Source: Hippopus hippopus
Taxonomy: Eukaryota > Mollusca > Bivalvia > Cardiida > Cardiidae
Length of the DNA: 64,000 nt
NCBI GenBank assembly: GCA_946811185.2
Contig: OX328103.1
Location: 25,340,172 to 25,404,171 of the forward strand
Direction: 5' to 3'
The position numbers and the translations under genes are program-made. The notes under the pieces were generated by a model that was not told the origin of the DNA, ran no database searches, and saw only the letters and a program-made list of their open reading frames with translations. This document shows, piece by piece, positions 42,801 through 54,800 of this stretch. The first letter of the stretch is position 1, and each line of letters opens with the position of its first letter.

Positions 42801-45800
42801 ATTGCATGGTATTTAATGCCGTTTTCAACATCATTTCAGTTATATCGTGGCGGCCAGTGCACCTATCCATGCTTTCCTGGAGTCACTTTTACCAGTACTC
42901 TGCACAGTTTTCTTTCCAAGCCACTGGGTCGACTGGGCTGGAACCCATACCCGTGAGGTTGACAGCATCAGACATCATTAGTAGTATGCCTGCTGAATCA
43001 AAAAAAATTTAGGAAAATGATACAACTTCTCAAAACCTATTTATCAAGTCAAGCAAAATTTTCAAAAGGCTTTACTACTATGGAAATAATTAATCCCTCC
43101 TTGTTTCAGAGAATCACGACCAATAATGTGGACTTTGTTATATAAACAACAATAAATTATCAAACAGCCCCACTTCTTTACCCATGGGGAGGTTTTCTTC
43201 ATTTTCAATGTGCTTCAACCTCTTGTTGATCTATGCAAGTTTCAAAGGATTTACCTAAAAATGCAGACTTTATCCCACATACAAGAAATGCAAACTGGTA
43301 AGTTTAAATGGCTACTTTCCCTAACTGATGGTCACATTTGCTTTGCACAACTGATATGATTCAAGCTATCAAAGATACATGTATAAACAAATTGTTCCAT
43401 TTCACAAAAATCTGGCCAACTTTGTGGACATTTTTGTGTGATGTAAACTAGAAAAGATTAGGGACGGACAACAGAAACCACACTATGTCAAAAGCACTAC
43501 TGGCCCAAAGCAGGAAATCAGGGAAGGCATGTATGCAGATTAAATGATAAAGCCCCTTTTCTAAATATAGAAACTAATTATGGATATACATTGCACTATC
43601 ATGCATAATACATGGGTACATTTTAAAAAATCCTTTAAAGCAAAGCAAGCCCCTTATCCTCATAAATTAACACTTAAAGTGGTGAATAAATGAAATAGAC
43701 ATTATCACTACAGAAAACATGAAGATCATCTAAAATCACTTTCCTAAAATGTTTAACCCTCTAACGCACAATGCCAACTTTTAACGACCCTTGGAAAGAA
43801 GCCTTTTGAAAACATTGTGGGAAAAGGAGAAAATGCTGGTAACCAGCATTTTCTCCTTTTCCCACAATGTTTTCTACCCTAATAAAGAAAGTATGCAGCA
43901 TCTGAGCCGCAATGAAATTGTTGTCTGCAAATGCTTTCAATTTGGACAAGGCTAAAATTTTGTCGTCTGGTAAAGGATTAACTCTTAACCAAATGACAAA
44001 AATTTAGGCAGATCCAAATTGAAAGCATTTGAAGATGACTAATCAAATGTGACTGAGAAACTGAAATTTGCCTTTGGAAGGGTAGAAAACATTGGGGGAA
44101 AGGAAAAAAATTAATACTAGTTATCAGCATTTTCTCCTTTTTCCATAATGTTTTTAAAGACTTTTTTCCCTAAGGTCGTTAAAGCTTGGGATTAGGCAGT
44201 AAAGGGTTCATGCCTATAGCTCTTTAAAAAAAAATCTGACTTATGAAGAAGAGCATTAAGCTTAGATAAAACTCCATCTGATTTTGCTTTCAGAACATCA
44301 ATGCTTTACGCTATTGTTTTGGATACCTGGTAATTAAAGTTCTCTATTTGATTTATTCACCAGCCTTTAAAGACTTCAAATAAGGCGACAGTTCAATGAA
44401 CCGATCAATTTTATTCTCTTTCAACAATATCATGATTAAGTTGTACTAGAAACCAAATTTCTGAAAATCTCTTGAATAATATAAATTTACATTTAGAAGA
44501 GATTTGCCATAAATATGTAATATAACTATGTACATATATAAATAATATAGGAAGCAAAACTGAACTATAGCTGAAATAGCCCACATAACAAGCTATTTAT
44601 AAGCTGTGTCTTGGAGTAAGGTCGGTCTGGAGAAATGGCTGAAGGTAACTCTTGCACTGGCAACTACTGAAATGTGCATATTTCTTGGGCAAATTGGCAG
44701 AATATCATGGGTATCTTGTATCTTGAACATACGTCAGACATTCAATCTACTCTTTCTCTCATCAGCATGTAACTATTCACAGTACAATTTCATTGTTGAT
44801 CATCAGAAATTGACATGTCCTCCGTTTACTTTAAAAGCGTAAGAGGGTAAAAACAGACAAACATTTTCAGTCAAGAAATACGACTCAAATACATGTAAGT
44901 GCAAATCAATGATTGTATCATATCTTTTTTCCCAAATGATTTCGAACCCATCAAAAACAAAATCTTTGACCTGTGTTGCACTCAGTTTGTCGTCCGCAAC
45001 TGCTTTCAAGGTGGAAGAGTCTATAATTTTGTTGTCCTGTACAGAGTTAAATACTTTACCAATGAGAATGAGTTTTTAAAGCAAGGACGTATTATGCTTT
45101 TGTTTCATCAAAAACTGCAACTATGAGGTGCTGGGCTGGTACTAGCTGTCTCTATGTTGCTGAATTAACCTATTACTAAAATCGTTAGACTTTAACCCTT
45201 TACCACACAGTGCCAACTTTCAAAGACCCTGGGAAAGAAGCCTTTTGAAAACATTGTGGGAAAAGGAGAAAATGCTGGTAACCAGCATTTTCTCCTTTTC
45301 CCACAATGTTTTCTACCCTATCAAAGAAATATTGCATCATTTGAGCCACATTGAAATTGTTGTCTACAAATGCTTTCAATTTGAACAAGGCTAGAATTTT
45401 GTCATCTGGTAAAGGGTTAAATACCCTGCCATAGAATCCTTGAGAAACACAGGTGGGAAACGAGTACAAGTAACTGTTTGTTACAACTAGTTACTCTTTT
45501 TCCACAATGTTCTCCATCATCATTCAAAAGATATTTTCTTTACCCTTTTGTATCACGTGAACTAGTTTCTGGAATGTTTTAGAAGTCTATGTGGTAATGA
45601 GTAAGTACTGTGACAAGAAAATGTAAAAAGACAGAAGAAATCAGAATAAGCAGACATCCACACCTCACAACAGTCACCATTGTCCACACAGAGAGAGGAA
45701 AATAGTCTCAGATAAGAGAAGTATTTGGTAGAAAATTTTATGTTTTTTTAACACTTTGTTCTGTTGTTAATGGAAATTTTCAGGATATTACCTCAAATAC

Positions 45801-48800
45801 AGACTGTTGCTCCTATCAGCCCTTTACCACACAATCCCAGGTTTTAACAGCCATAATACAGGAGGCTTCTGAAAACATTTGGAAAAGGAAAAAATGTGGG
45901 TAACTACATTTTCTTTTCCAATTGTTTTTTATCAAAGAAAAATACCTTTTCTTTTTTTTTAAACAACTTGTGATTTGTTGTCTGCAAGAGCTTCTACTGG
46001 TAGTTTGGATGGGTCTAAAATTTTGTTGTTTGGAAAAGAGTTAAACAATATTATTGTTCAAAGACGAAATCTGCTATCTCTGATCTGAGCCTAGAAGTTA
46101 TAGATTTGAACCCTACCTAACACTTTCATAGTGTTACTATCATATCCATCTGGGGTGTCCACACCAAAGGGAAAATCTGTGTTAAAATACATGTACCACA
46201 ACATATCACACTGCATTTACAATGAACAGATAATTATAGGATAGTATAGTAAAGAGGATGCTCTTCAGAAAAACTTGCAACTAGATTCTGTTTAAAATAT
46301 TACAAGAGGGCCACTGGCCCTAAAGTGCTCACCTGCATAAATTCATCTAGAGTTGATAAAGTTGAAGACATCCTGGTTGAGATGATGTAAACACATGATT
46401 GTTAAAAACCTACTTTTTAACATTGTCCAGTTTCAAAAATGTTCAAGATATTATCAAGACAAACATTATGATCAAATTTCATGGCTCACAGACCTAAAAT
46501 GTGGCCTCTGGAGTGCACACAAAGTTTTTGTAATATTTGTCCCAGTGACCTACCTTTTGACCTGATATGAAGCAATTTTCAACATGTCCCAGATATCAGG
46601 ACAAACATTCTGGCCAATTTTCATGAGTACTGGACTAAAAATGTTGCCTCTAGAGTGCAAAGATGGTTTTTCAACAATTTGTTACATTAATCTACTTTTT
46701 GACCTGGCATGACCCAATTTTTAGCATGTACTAAATATCACCAAGACAAACATTTTGATTAAGCTCCATGAGCATCAGACTGGAAATATGGCCTCTAGAG
46801 TGCACATAACAAAACTAGTCATAATTATATCAAAAAAGTGTACAGGAATTCTTTCTTGTTTTCTTTCAAATTTCAAATCTAGTAACAAGTTTCTGAAAAG
46901 CGTTTAATTAGTTCACATCTCTTCCACACAAAAAGGGAGGAGTCAGTTTGTTGTGAACAGTCAATGCTTGTACTGAAGCAAAGTCTGCTTTCTCTGCTGG
47001 GTCCTTGGCCACCAAAGCAAAAGAAACTGAGAAGGATGGGTTTTACTACAGTACAGGACAAACAGTTCAAAATCCACATAACAATCCATAAAGCCTTTCA
47101 ACACTAAGGCACCTTTACACTTTGATGAATTGACCAAGCCAATGCCAGCATATGGAGATATTTTGCTATTCCCTGGCATACCTTAAAGTTTGTTAGCCAA
47201 TTGTTTGATTCGTTTTTGGTTCGTAAAAGTATGTTTGTGTATGTTTTTGTTTGCTCAAGTGTGTCAATAATTTTTTTGCTTATACAATTTTTTTTGACAT
47301 ATGCCAAATAACAACCCATATGAAGTGGGTTCATTTGATGAATGTAATTGAAACAGTTACTGTTCCTTTGTCCAAAGTAAGACAACAATTAGTTTTCCCT
47401 ACATTAGAATTCATCCAATCAGATTCTTTAACACACTTCTTTGTTGTTGTTGTTGTTGTATTAATAATAAATGATCTTGTTAGTATTATGTTAAACTAAA
47501 CAATCAATCTGTGATAGAGAAACAGCTTAAAGATACATCCTTACAGCCAAAGAGAAAAAAATGCTGTAAAAGTCTGATAGACTGTAGAATGGTTCAAAAT
47601 TTAGTCAGCCATGTAACTAAACATAGATAAATTACCAATATATAATGGTGAAAGGGATAAATACATATATCAGAGTCATCAATCTAAAACTAGAAACGTC
47701 GCAACAGTGATTTCTTTGATGGCCCAAAGAAAATGAAATGCAATTTCTATCTGCTGTAATCTATGCAACTGTTAGGGGCAACATTTGGCATGAAGATGCA
47801 AGAATGATTATAGTTTGACAAAATAAAGATGAAATGGAAAACTGGCTGAAATCAAGTATAGATGTATCTTTAAGCCTAGAAATATTCCATACATGTTATA
47901 AATTTTTTTCAACTCCTCTAAATTTTGGAGATGTGTTTGACAGAAAGATCTGACAAAATATGGTCCAGTATAGACCAACTATCCAACATTAAATGTTGTC
48001 TGTCTTGATCTACAGTGAATGCTATATCACCCAATGTTGCATTTAGTATGGTCGAAACTAAAAGCATTTGCTGACCACATATCAAAGGTGGCTAAATTGC
48101 CAAGATAAATCTTTGAAAGGATAGAAAACATTATGGAAAAAAGGAAATGCTAGTCACAGCATTTCCTTTTTTCCAAAATATTTTTCCTCGGGGTTGTTAA
48201 AACACTGGATCATTTGGAAAAGGGTTTGATGGTCTTGATATTGTGACAAGAACAACATTGAAACTGCAATATTTTCATCTTTGGTTCTGACTTAACTCTT
48301 TACCAAATGACAAAATTTTGATGTCATCCAAACTGCAAGCATTTGCAGATGACAATTTAAATGTAGCTAGGATTATGAGATTTGGCTGTGAAAGAGTTGA
48401 AAACATTGTGGGAAAAAAGGAGAAAATGCTGGTTACCAGCATTTTCTCCTTTACCCACAATATTTTCAAAAGGCTTTTTCTATGGGTCGTTAAAAGTTGG
48501 CATTGTGTGGTAAAGGGTTAAAATGTCCATTTTATTTATTTAGCACTTCTGGTGTTAATCAAAGGAAGCTATTCAGTGACAAAAGAAACTTTAAATTCTT
48601 TCAAAATATGCAAATAAATTTACAAAATGAACAAACTTCTATATCACAGACTGGTGCCCACAAATATAGTATAGGTTTTAAAAAGCTGGTAATTATGGTA
48701 ACACACTACAAATCCAATCACATGATCACAGCAGTATCTATGGTATAAAATAAAAGTTACCTAAATAAGCTATAACAGAAATAAAATGAATAACAACAAA

Positions 48801-51800
48801 TAACATCAACAATATCTAGTTCTATGATAATTCACAACACTGATGCTTAAACATCTTGAATTATAACTGATAAACTGAGAACATTACAATGTAATGAATT
48901 CCATGCCATTAATAAATCTTACATTTAAAAGAATTTTGCCTTGATCAATACATTTATCTGTCAAGTTAAGCCTTTAGAAAACATTACTGTATTTTAACAA
49001 CTCTCCAGAAGAGGCCTTTGAAAACACTGTTGGAAACAGAGAATATTTGTCATCTAAAGATGCTTTCAATGTGGGCAAGTCTAAAAGTTTGGTGTCTAGT
49101 AAGGAATTAAAGAAATTTTCTCATAGTAGCACTTCAGGTAAAATAATCATCCCCAACTGCTGATTTTATTTATTTCATTAATGTACATGTATCATTTATT
49201 TTTATGGTGTTAAACAAAACCTATAAACAGCTTTGGAAAGTGCATCAGTTCACATAATTTACAAAAAATTCTCAAATAGTTCCTTTACAAATCAAACATA
49301 TAAATAAATACCTTAACCCTCATACATAAAAACTATGTAAAATATAATGCTTTTGATTGTCATTTGCATTGAGGTATATCACATAAATACCAGGGAAGCA
49401 GGCTGGTTGTAACAAACTCAGCAGGAAAATAAATACATGTATAATACATACTAAACAAGCCATAAATGTTTGCTATGTATCTCTTTTCTGAATGAATATG
49501 TGAAACAAAAGCTTTGCTTATCATACGGATAAACACTTAGCAAATAGCATTCATTGTAATTTGCACAAAGGTTATCAAAGGCAAAAACAACAAAAACTTA
49601 TAGAAAATTTTCATTAAAATGTATGAAACTTTGTTATCACAATCTACTTCATTATATTTCATCTTAACATTTCATGTCTGGCTAAAACAAAATATCTCAG
49701 TCAATCAGATTTCAAATCACATGAAACAGTATTCATTACCTAAGAGGAAAAAATACCCAAGCTTAAGATCCTTGCAGTGTATAGGATTGTTTTAAACATT
49801 TTGAGGAAGTAAAGAATTTCACTTTTCTCACTATTCTCCTTGACCAAAGTCAGGTATTGTCAATTCTTTTATCAAAAATTTAATTAGTACTTGTTTTTTT
49901 TATCAAAAGTTTAATTAGTAGGTGTTCTTTTATCAAAAGTTTAATTAGTAGGTGGATTAGTTATAAATATTTCAGCTATTCTATAAAATTATCCAAAAAT
50001 ATTTTCAGGTTTTTATAGAAATGTATACATGGGATTTACTTGTAATTCAATGATTATTTTGTAAATATAATTCTTATATTTCTGTACAAGTATAAATTCA
50101 TTAACTTATAACCAGACAACAAAATATTAAACATGTCAAAATGTGGATAAAGCAAATAAAAATAATGCTCACCACAGCATTTTTTATGCTGGTTACAAGC
50201 ATTTTCTTCTTTATACTTTCATAAGCTGTTTTTTCTCAAGGTCGTTTGGATTACGCGGTATAGGGTAAATAAGCATCTAATGAAGTAGATATTTTTTTTA
50301 ATAAAAATAGACCTGCTTGACCTTTGACTTAAAGTTTTGGGAAGTTGATGTAAAATGTTTGAAAACCTTGGGCCCCATGCACCAACCAGAACATATCAGG
50401 AAATTTGATAGCTAGTCTTGAAATTTAAAATATGAAATGAATTCAAAAGAACTGGTGAATACCAATTCATAAAGTCCAATCGCCAACTATTTTAACCCTT
50501 TACCATACACAAGACTGTATGTAAGGGGCAGTCTAATCTTTATTATCTCTGATAAAAATGTGTTTCATTACTGTATTATCATCATTAATATAATTTTGTT
50601 TTGGTTTTTTTTATGTTGTAAGGATTAAAAACAAGTTGGAGGCAGAAGATACAGGACACTTGTTGGAGAGGGGTCCCTGCTTTCATTATTTCCTTATCCA
50701 GAACCCTTAATATATCAAACAGAAAAAAGACCAAAAATTCAAACCAAAATGAGAAACAAGACATCTTAACTAAATATTTCAAACATCATTAAAACAAATT
50801 TTTCGGAACAACATTCCCTAATCTACAAATGCATCTGTAATCTATACAAGGTTTTAACCCTCGCAGTGCCAAACATAACTTTAACCTGTTACCACACAAT
50901 CCCAAATTTAAAAGAACTTAACAGAGCAGGCTCTCGAAACCAATTTGGGAAAAGGAGAAAATGCTGGTTACCAGCATTTTCTTCTTTACCCAAATTGGTT
51001 TCTACTCTTTAATAGACAAAACCCACCATTTGACCTATACTCATCTGCAAAATGTTTTCAAATTAGACATGACTAAATTTTGTCATTTGTTCAAGAGTTA
51101 ATTCCTTACTAACAACTAAATTCCAAATGGAAAGCATTTGTTGATGTCAAATCAAAAATGACTTACATGAATGGATTTGTCTTTGAAATGGAAGGAAACA
51201 TTGAGGGAGAAATGCTAGTTATTTACATTTTCTACTTTTTCCACAATGTTTTCAAAAAATCCTCTTCCTCAGGGTCATTAAAACATAGGATTGTTGGGTA
51301 AAAATTTAAAGGAAAATCAATTTTATTTATCAGGCACTTTGAGGGTTGAATATGGTATTAACAACACACTGTCAACGCCAACTCATCTAATCTTTAACAT
51401 ACAATAACTGTTGGTAAAAAACTTACGTAGCATTTCAGAGAGGGACTGTGGAGAGGCTGGGGGTGCAGAGGCGGATGTGGATACCGGCTCGAGAGGATAT
51501 TTTTCTCCTTCTGCCAGTATGGAATGGCGTCTTTCCCTCATAAACTGTCTCACTGTCAGCCAGAACATTGCAGTGTACAGTATCTAAAAGGAAAATTGTT
51601 CAAAGCGGTTTTAAATATTACTAAAGGAAAATTGTTCAAAGCGGTTTTAAATATTACTATCTACTTGTGACAGTAATTTCTGCTCTTTCTTTCAGAAATT
51701 TTACATTTTTCATATATTTTTATAAATTTTCAGGCTCAAATACATGCACTGCACAGATAAATTTGGAATCAACAGAAAAAGTCCTTATCTACAGTGTCAA

Positions 51801-54800
51801 AAATACTTTTCCAAGCATAGTGTCATGATAATAATACCTGCCTGAGGACTACTTATATCTTGGTTTCCAATGTGATTAGTCAAAATGTTAATATATTAAT
51901 GTTTATACACCAATTACCATATTTGACTGGTGTTACCACACATATGACACACTATAGAAACAATTTACTCTAAAACTGCCTGTTAGAAGTTGGAAAACAC
52001 TGATGGAAAATGAGCAACAACCAAGTGCTTTTTATCCAATAGCATGGTCTAAAGCAATCCACTGAATAGGGGTATAAAATCACATTTTTGGTATACTTGA
52101 CATATTTCAAATGAAACAGAGTACTAGTAGTATTTAATCCTTTACCAAACAATACCGAGTTTTAACAACCATGGACAAAAATGGCTTTTGAAAACATGGT
52201 GAGAAAAGGAGAAAATGCATTTTCTCCTTTTCCCACAATGTTTCTACCTTTTCAAAGACAAATCCAATCATGTGAACCACAAAGAATTTGTCATCTGCAA
52301 ATGCATTAAATTTTCACCAGCCAACATTTTTGTCGTATGGTACAGAGTTAAAGCATCTTTCATTACTGTAGTTGCCTTTGCAGCCAATGTACATCAAGAT
52401 GAGACTGCACAAAACATGCAGTCTGATATTTGATCTGCACTGTCCGCTTAATTGAAACATTACTGACAAAAGGCAGCCACGAAATTGCAATTATCTGGTT
52501 CCTATTCTAGAATGAAAATGTCTATTGGGTCTATTTGGCACTTTAAGGGTCAATTCTCTAGGAAAAATGCTCTGAGAAAACATTGTGTGAAAAGAAGCAA
52601 AAATTCTGATAACCAGCATTTTCTCCTTTTTCCACCATATTTTCTTTTTTAAACAAAGACAGATCTCATCATTCAGACAGCATTCAAGATATTGTCAGCA
52701 TTTGCTTTCATTTTGAATGAGTCTAAAATTCTGTCGCTTGTTAAAGAGTTAACTCACATAACATTGTGAAGTCTATTTGCAAACTAACTAATTTGAATTT
52801 ATATTTGTAAGATAAGGATAGACAACACAAATATATCTGCAAAAAGATTGTGGGAAAAAAGAAATATTGCTCATTCAGACCAGAAATCAGGGGTGTACAA
52901 TTACCATGCCAAATGGCCAGAATATTCTAGAGGCAAGTCGAATTTCAGTTCACCCATATTGTATCAGTAAATAAAATAAGAAATATCAGAACTAAGAGGA
53001 TATGATTCCTCCTTATCAAACACTTGTCTTACCGAGTGAGTACAAAATCATTTGTTCTAAGCAATAACATCACAAAACAAAACTAGAGCTCTCACTTAAT
53101 GTGACTTAATACTCCCACCAGCGCTTTGACAGAAACAGGCAATTATTTGTACACAGACGGACACATGGACGGACACACTGACGGACAAACGGACAGACAG
53201 GCTGATTCCAGTATACCCCCAAAAACATTTGTTTTGCGGGGGTATAATAAAGATAACAAAAGCACTGCATGGAGGTGCTAAGGTTTGGCTGCAGTTGCGT
53301 TTTTCAGTGTAAACTCTATTGAAAAAATGGAATAACTGTGTCAAAAATATTTCAGGGTTACCTACTTTTGATAGTTAACAACTAGCCGAAGTTTGAAGTA
53401 GACGATTTCAGTAATGACAACCATTTGAGAAAACACAGATGACAACAGGGCAATGACAATACCTCATGTTTTTCTTTGACAGCCAAGCTATAAATCAGTC
53501 TGGCAAGGTAGATAAATGTATTTGGACAAGTGAGAAACATTTAAAATTTATCACTAAAGACAATATTTTCTAATACTGCCTGCTGCAAGATGCAAAAAAC
53601 TATCTGCAGGATGTAATAGGTTGACAAAAAATTTCCACCAACCTGGAGTGCAAGCTGGAGACATGGATATGTAAATTTCTTCAGACCAATGTCGGCCAGT
53701 TTAACTCCATTCCTCTCTACAGGTAACTCCAAATCCGTCAAGTTCAGTCCATATACAAACTGTATGACTAACAGTGCTATACCATACAGCAGGATGATGG
53801 GTGACAGGGTATTACAGACACGTCGGGAGTTGGGCATCATCCAGATGAAACAGGCACCCAGAAGCAGCACAAAGGTCAGCCAACTGTGAAATGTGATACT
53901 CCATGCCTGTAATGAAAAAAGTAACAAACAAAATATTTTTGTTAATCCTTTACTACACAATTACATATTTCAAAAATCCTGATGAGGAATAAGGTTTTTG
54001 AAACCCTGCTGAAAAAAGAGAAAATGCTCGTAACCAGCATTTCCTCCTTTTTCCAACAATGTTTTTTACCCTTTCAAAGACAAATCTCATTACTTGGTCC
54101 ACCTTTAATTTGTCATCTGAAAATGCTCTCATTTTGGACAATTCTACAATTTTGTCATATGGTAAAGGGTGCGTCACTGACCGCCATGATATGAACTAAG
54201 CTGTTACAATGGCATTAAACTCCTATACAAAGGTAAAGGTTTAAGTAATTTGCAAGTCACGACTCTGACAGACTGATATAACAACTTTTAAAATTCACAG
54301 ATTATCATATATTTGTACACTTGTTGTGATACACTATGAACTATCTGTGCACTTGTTGTGATAGACTCTCAAATATCTGTGTAATTTTTGAGATAGACTA
54401 TCTAAATATCTGTGCACTTGTGAAAGACTATCAAATATCTGTGCACTTGTTGTGATAGACTATCAAATATCTGTGTGCTTGTTGTGATAGACCATCAAAT
54501 ATTTGTGCACTTGTTGTGACAGACCATCAACTATCTGTGATATTTTTCTGAATATGTAGCAAAGAACATATAATTATAACACATCTGTAATGAAAGAATT
54601 TGTAGAGTAGACCCCTGACAAATTTCAAATGATGAGATTTGTTTCTGAAAGGGTAGAAGACGCTTTCAGAAAAGGAGAAAATGCAAATTACCAGGTAAGA
54701 GTCAGGATTGTGTGGTAAGGGTTAAAACAGAGGTCAAAACAGTAACGGTTGCCACAATGTTTTCTTTATTTTTACAACATCCATACTCAAATTCATGCTA

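Noticed and set aside
43761..43949. Recurring short open frames with the residues VGKGENAGYQHFLLFPQCF in many places and both strands
   Set aside because: They are translations of the palindromic TTAA MITE. They recur wherever the element is found and have no start or splice context.
53541..53960. Open frame of 139 codons as a separate gene
   Set aside because: Its middle is Piezo exon w2; the ends run into the introns on both sides.
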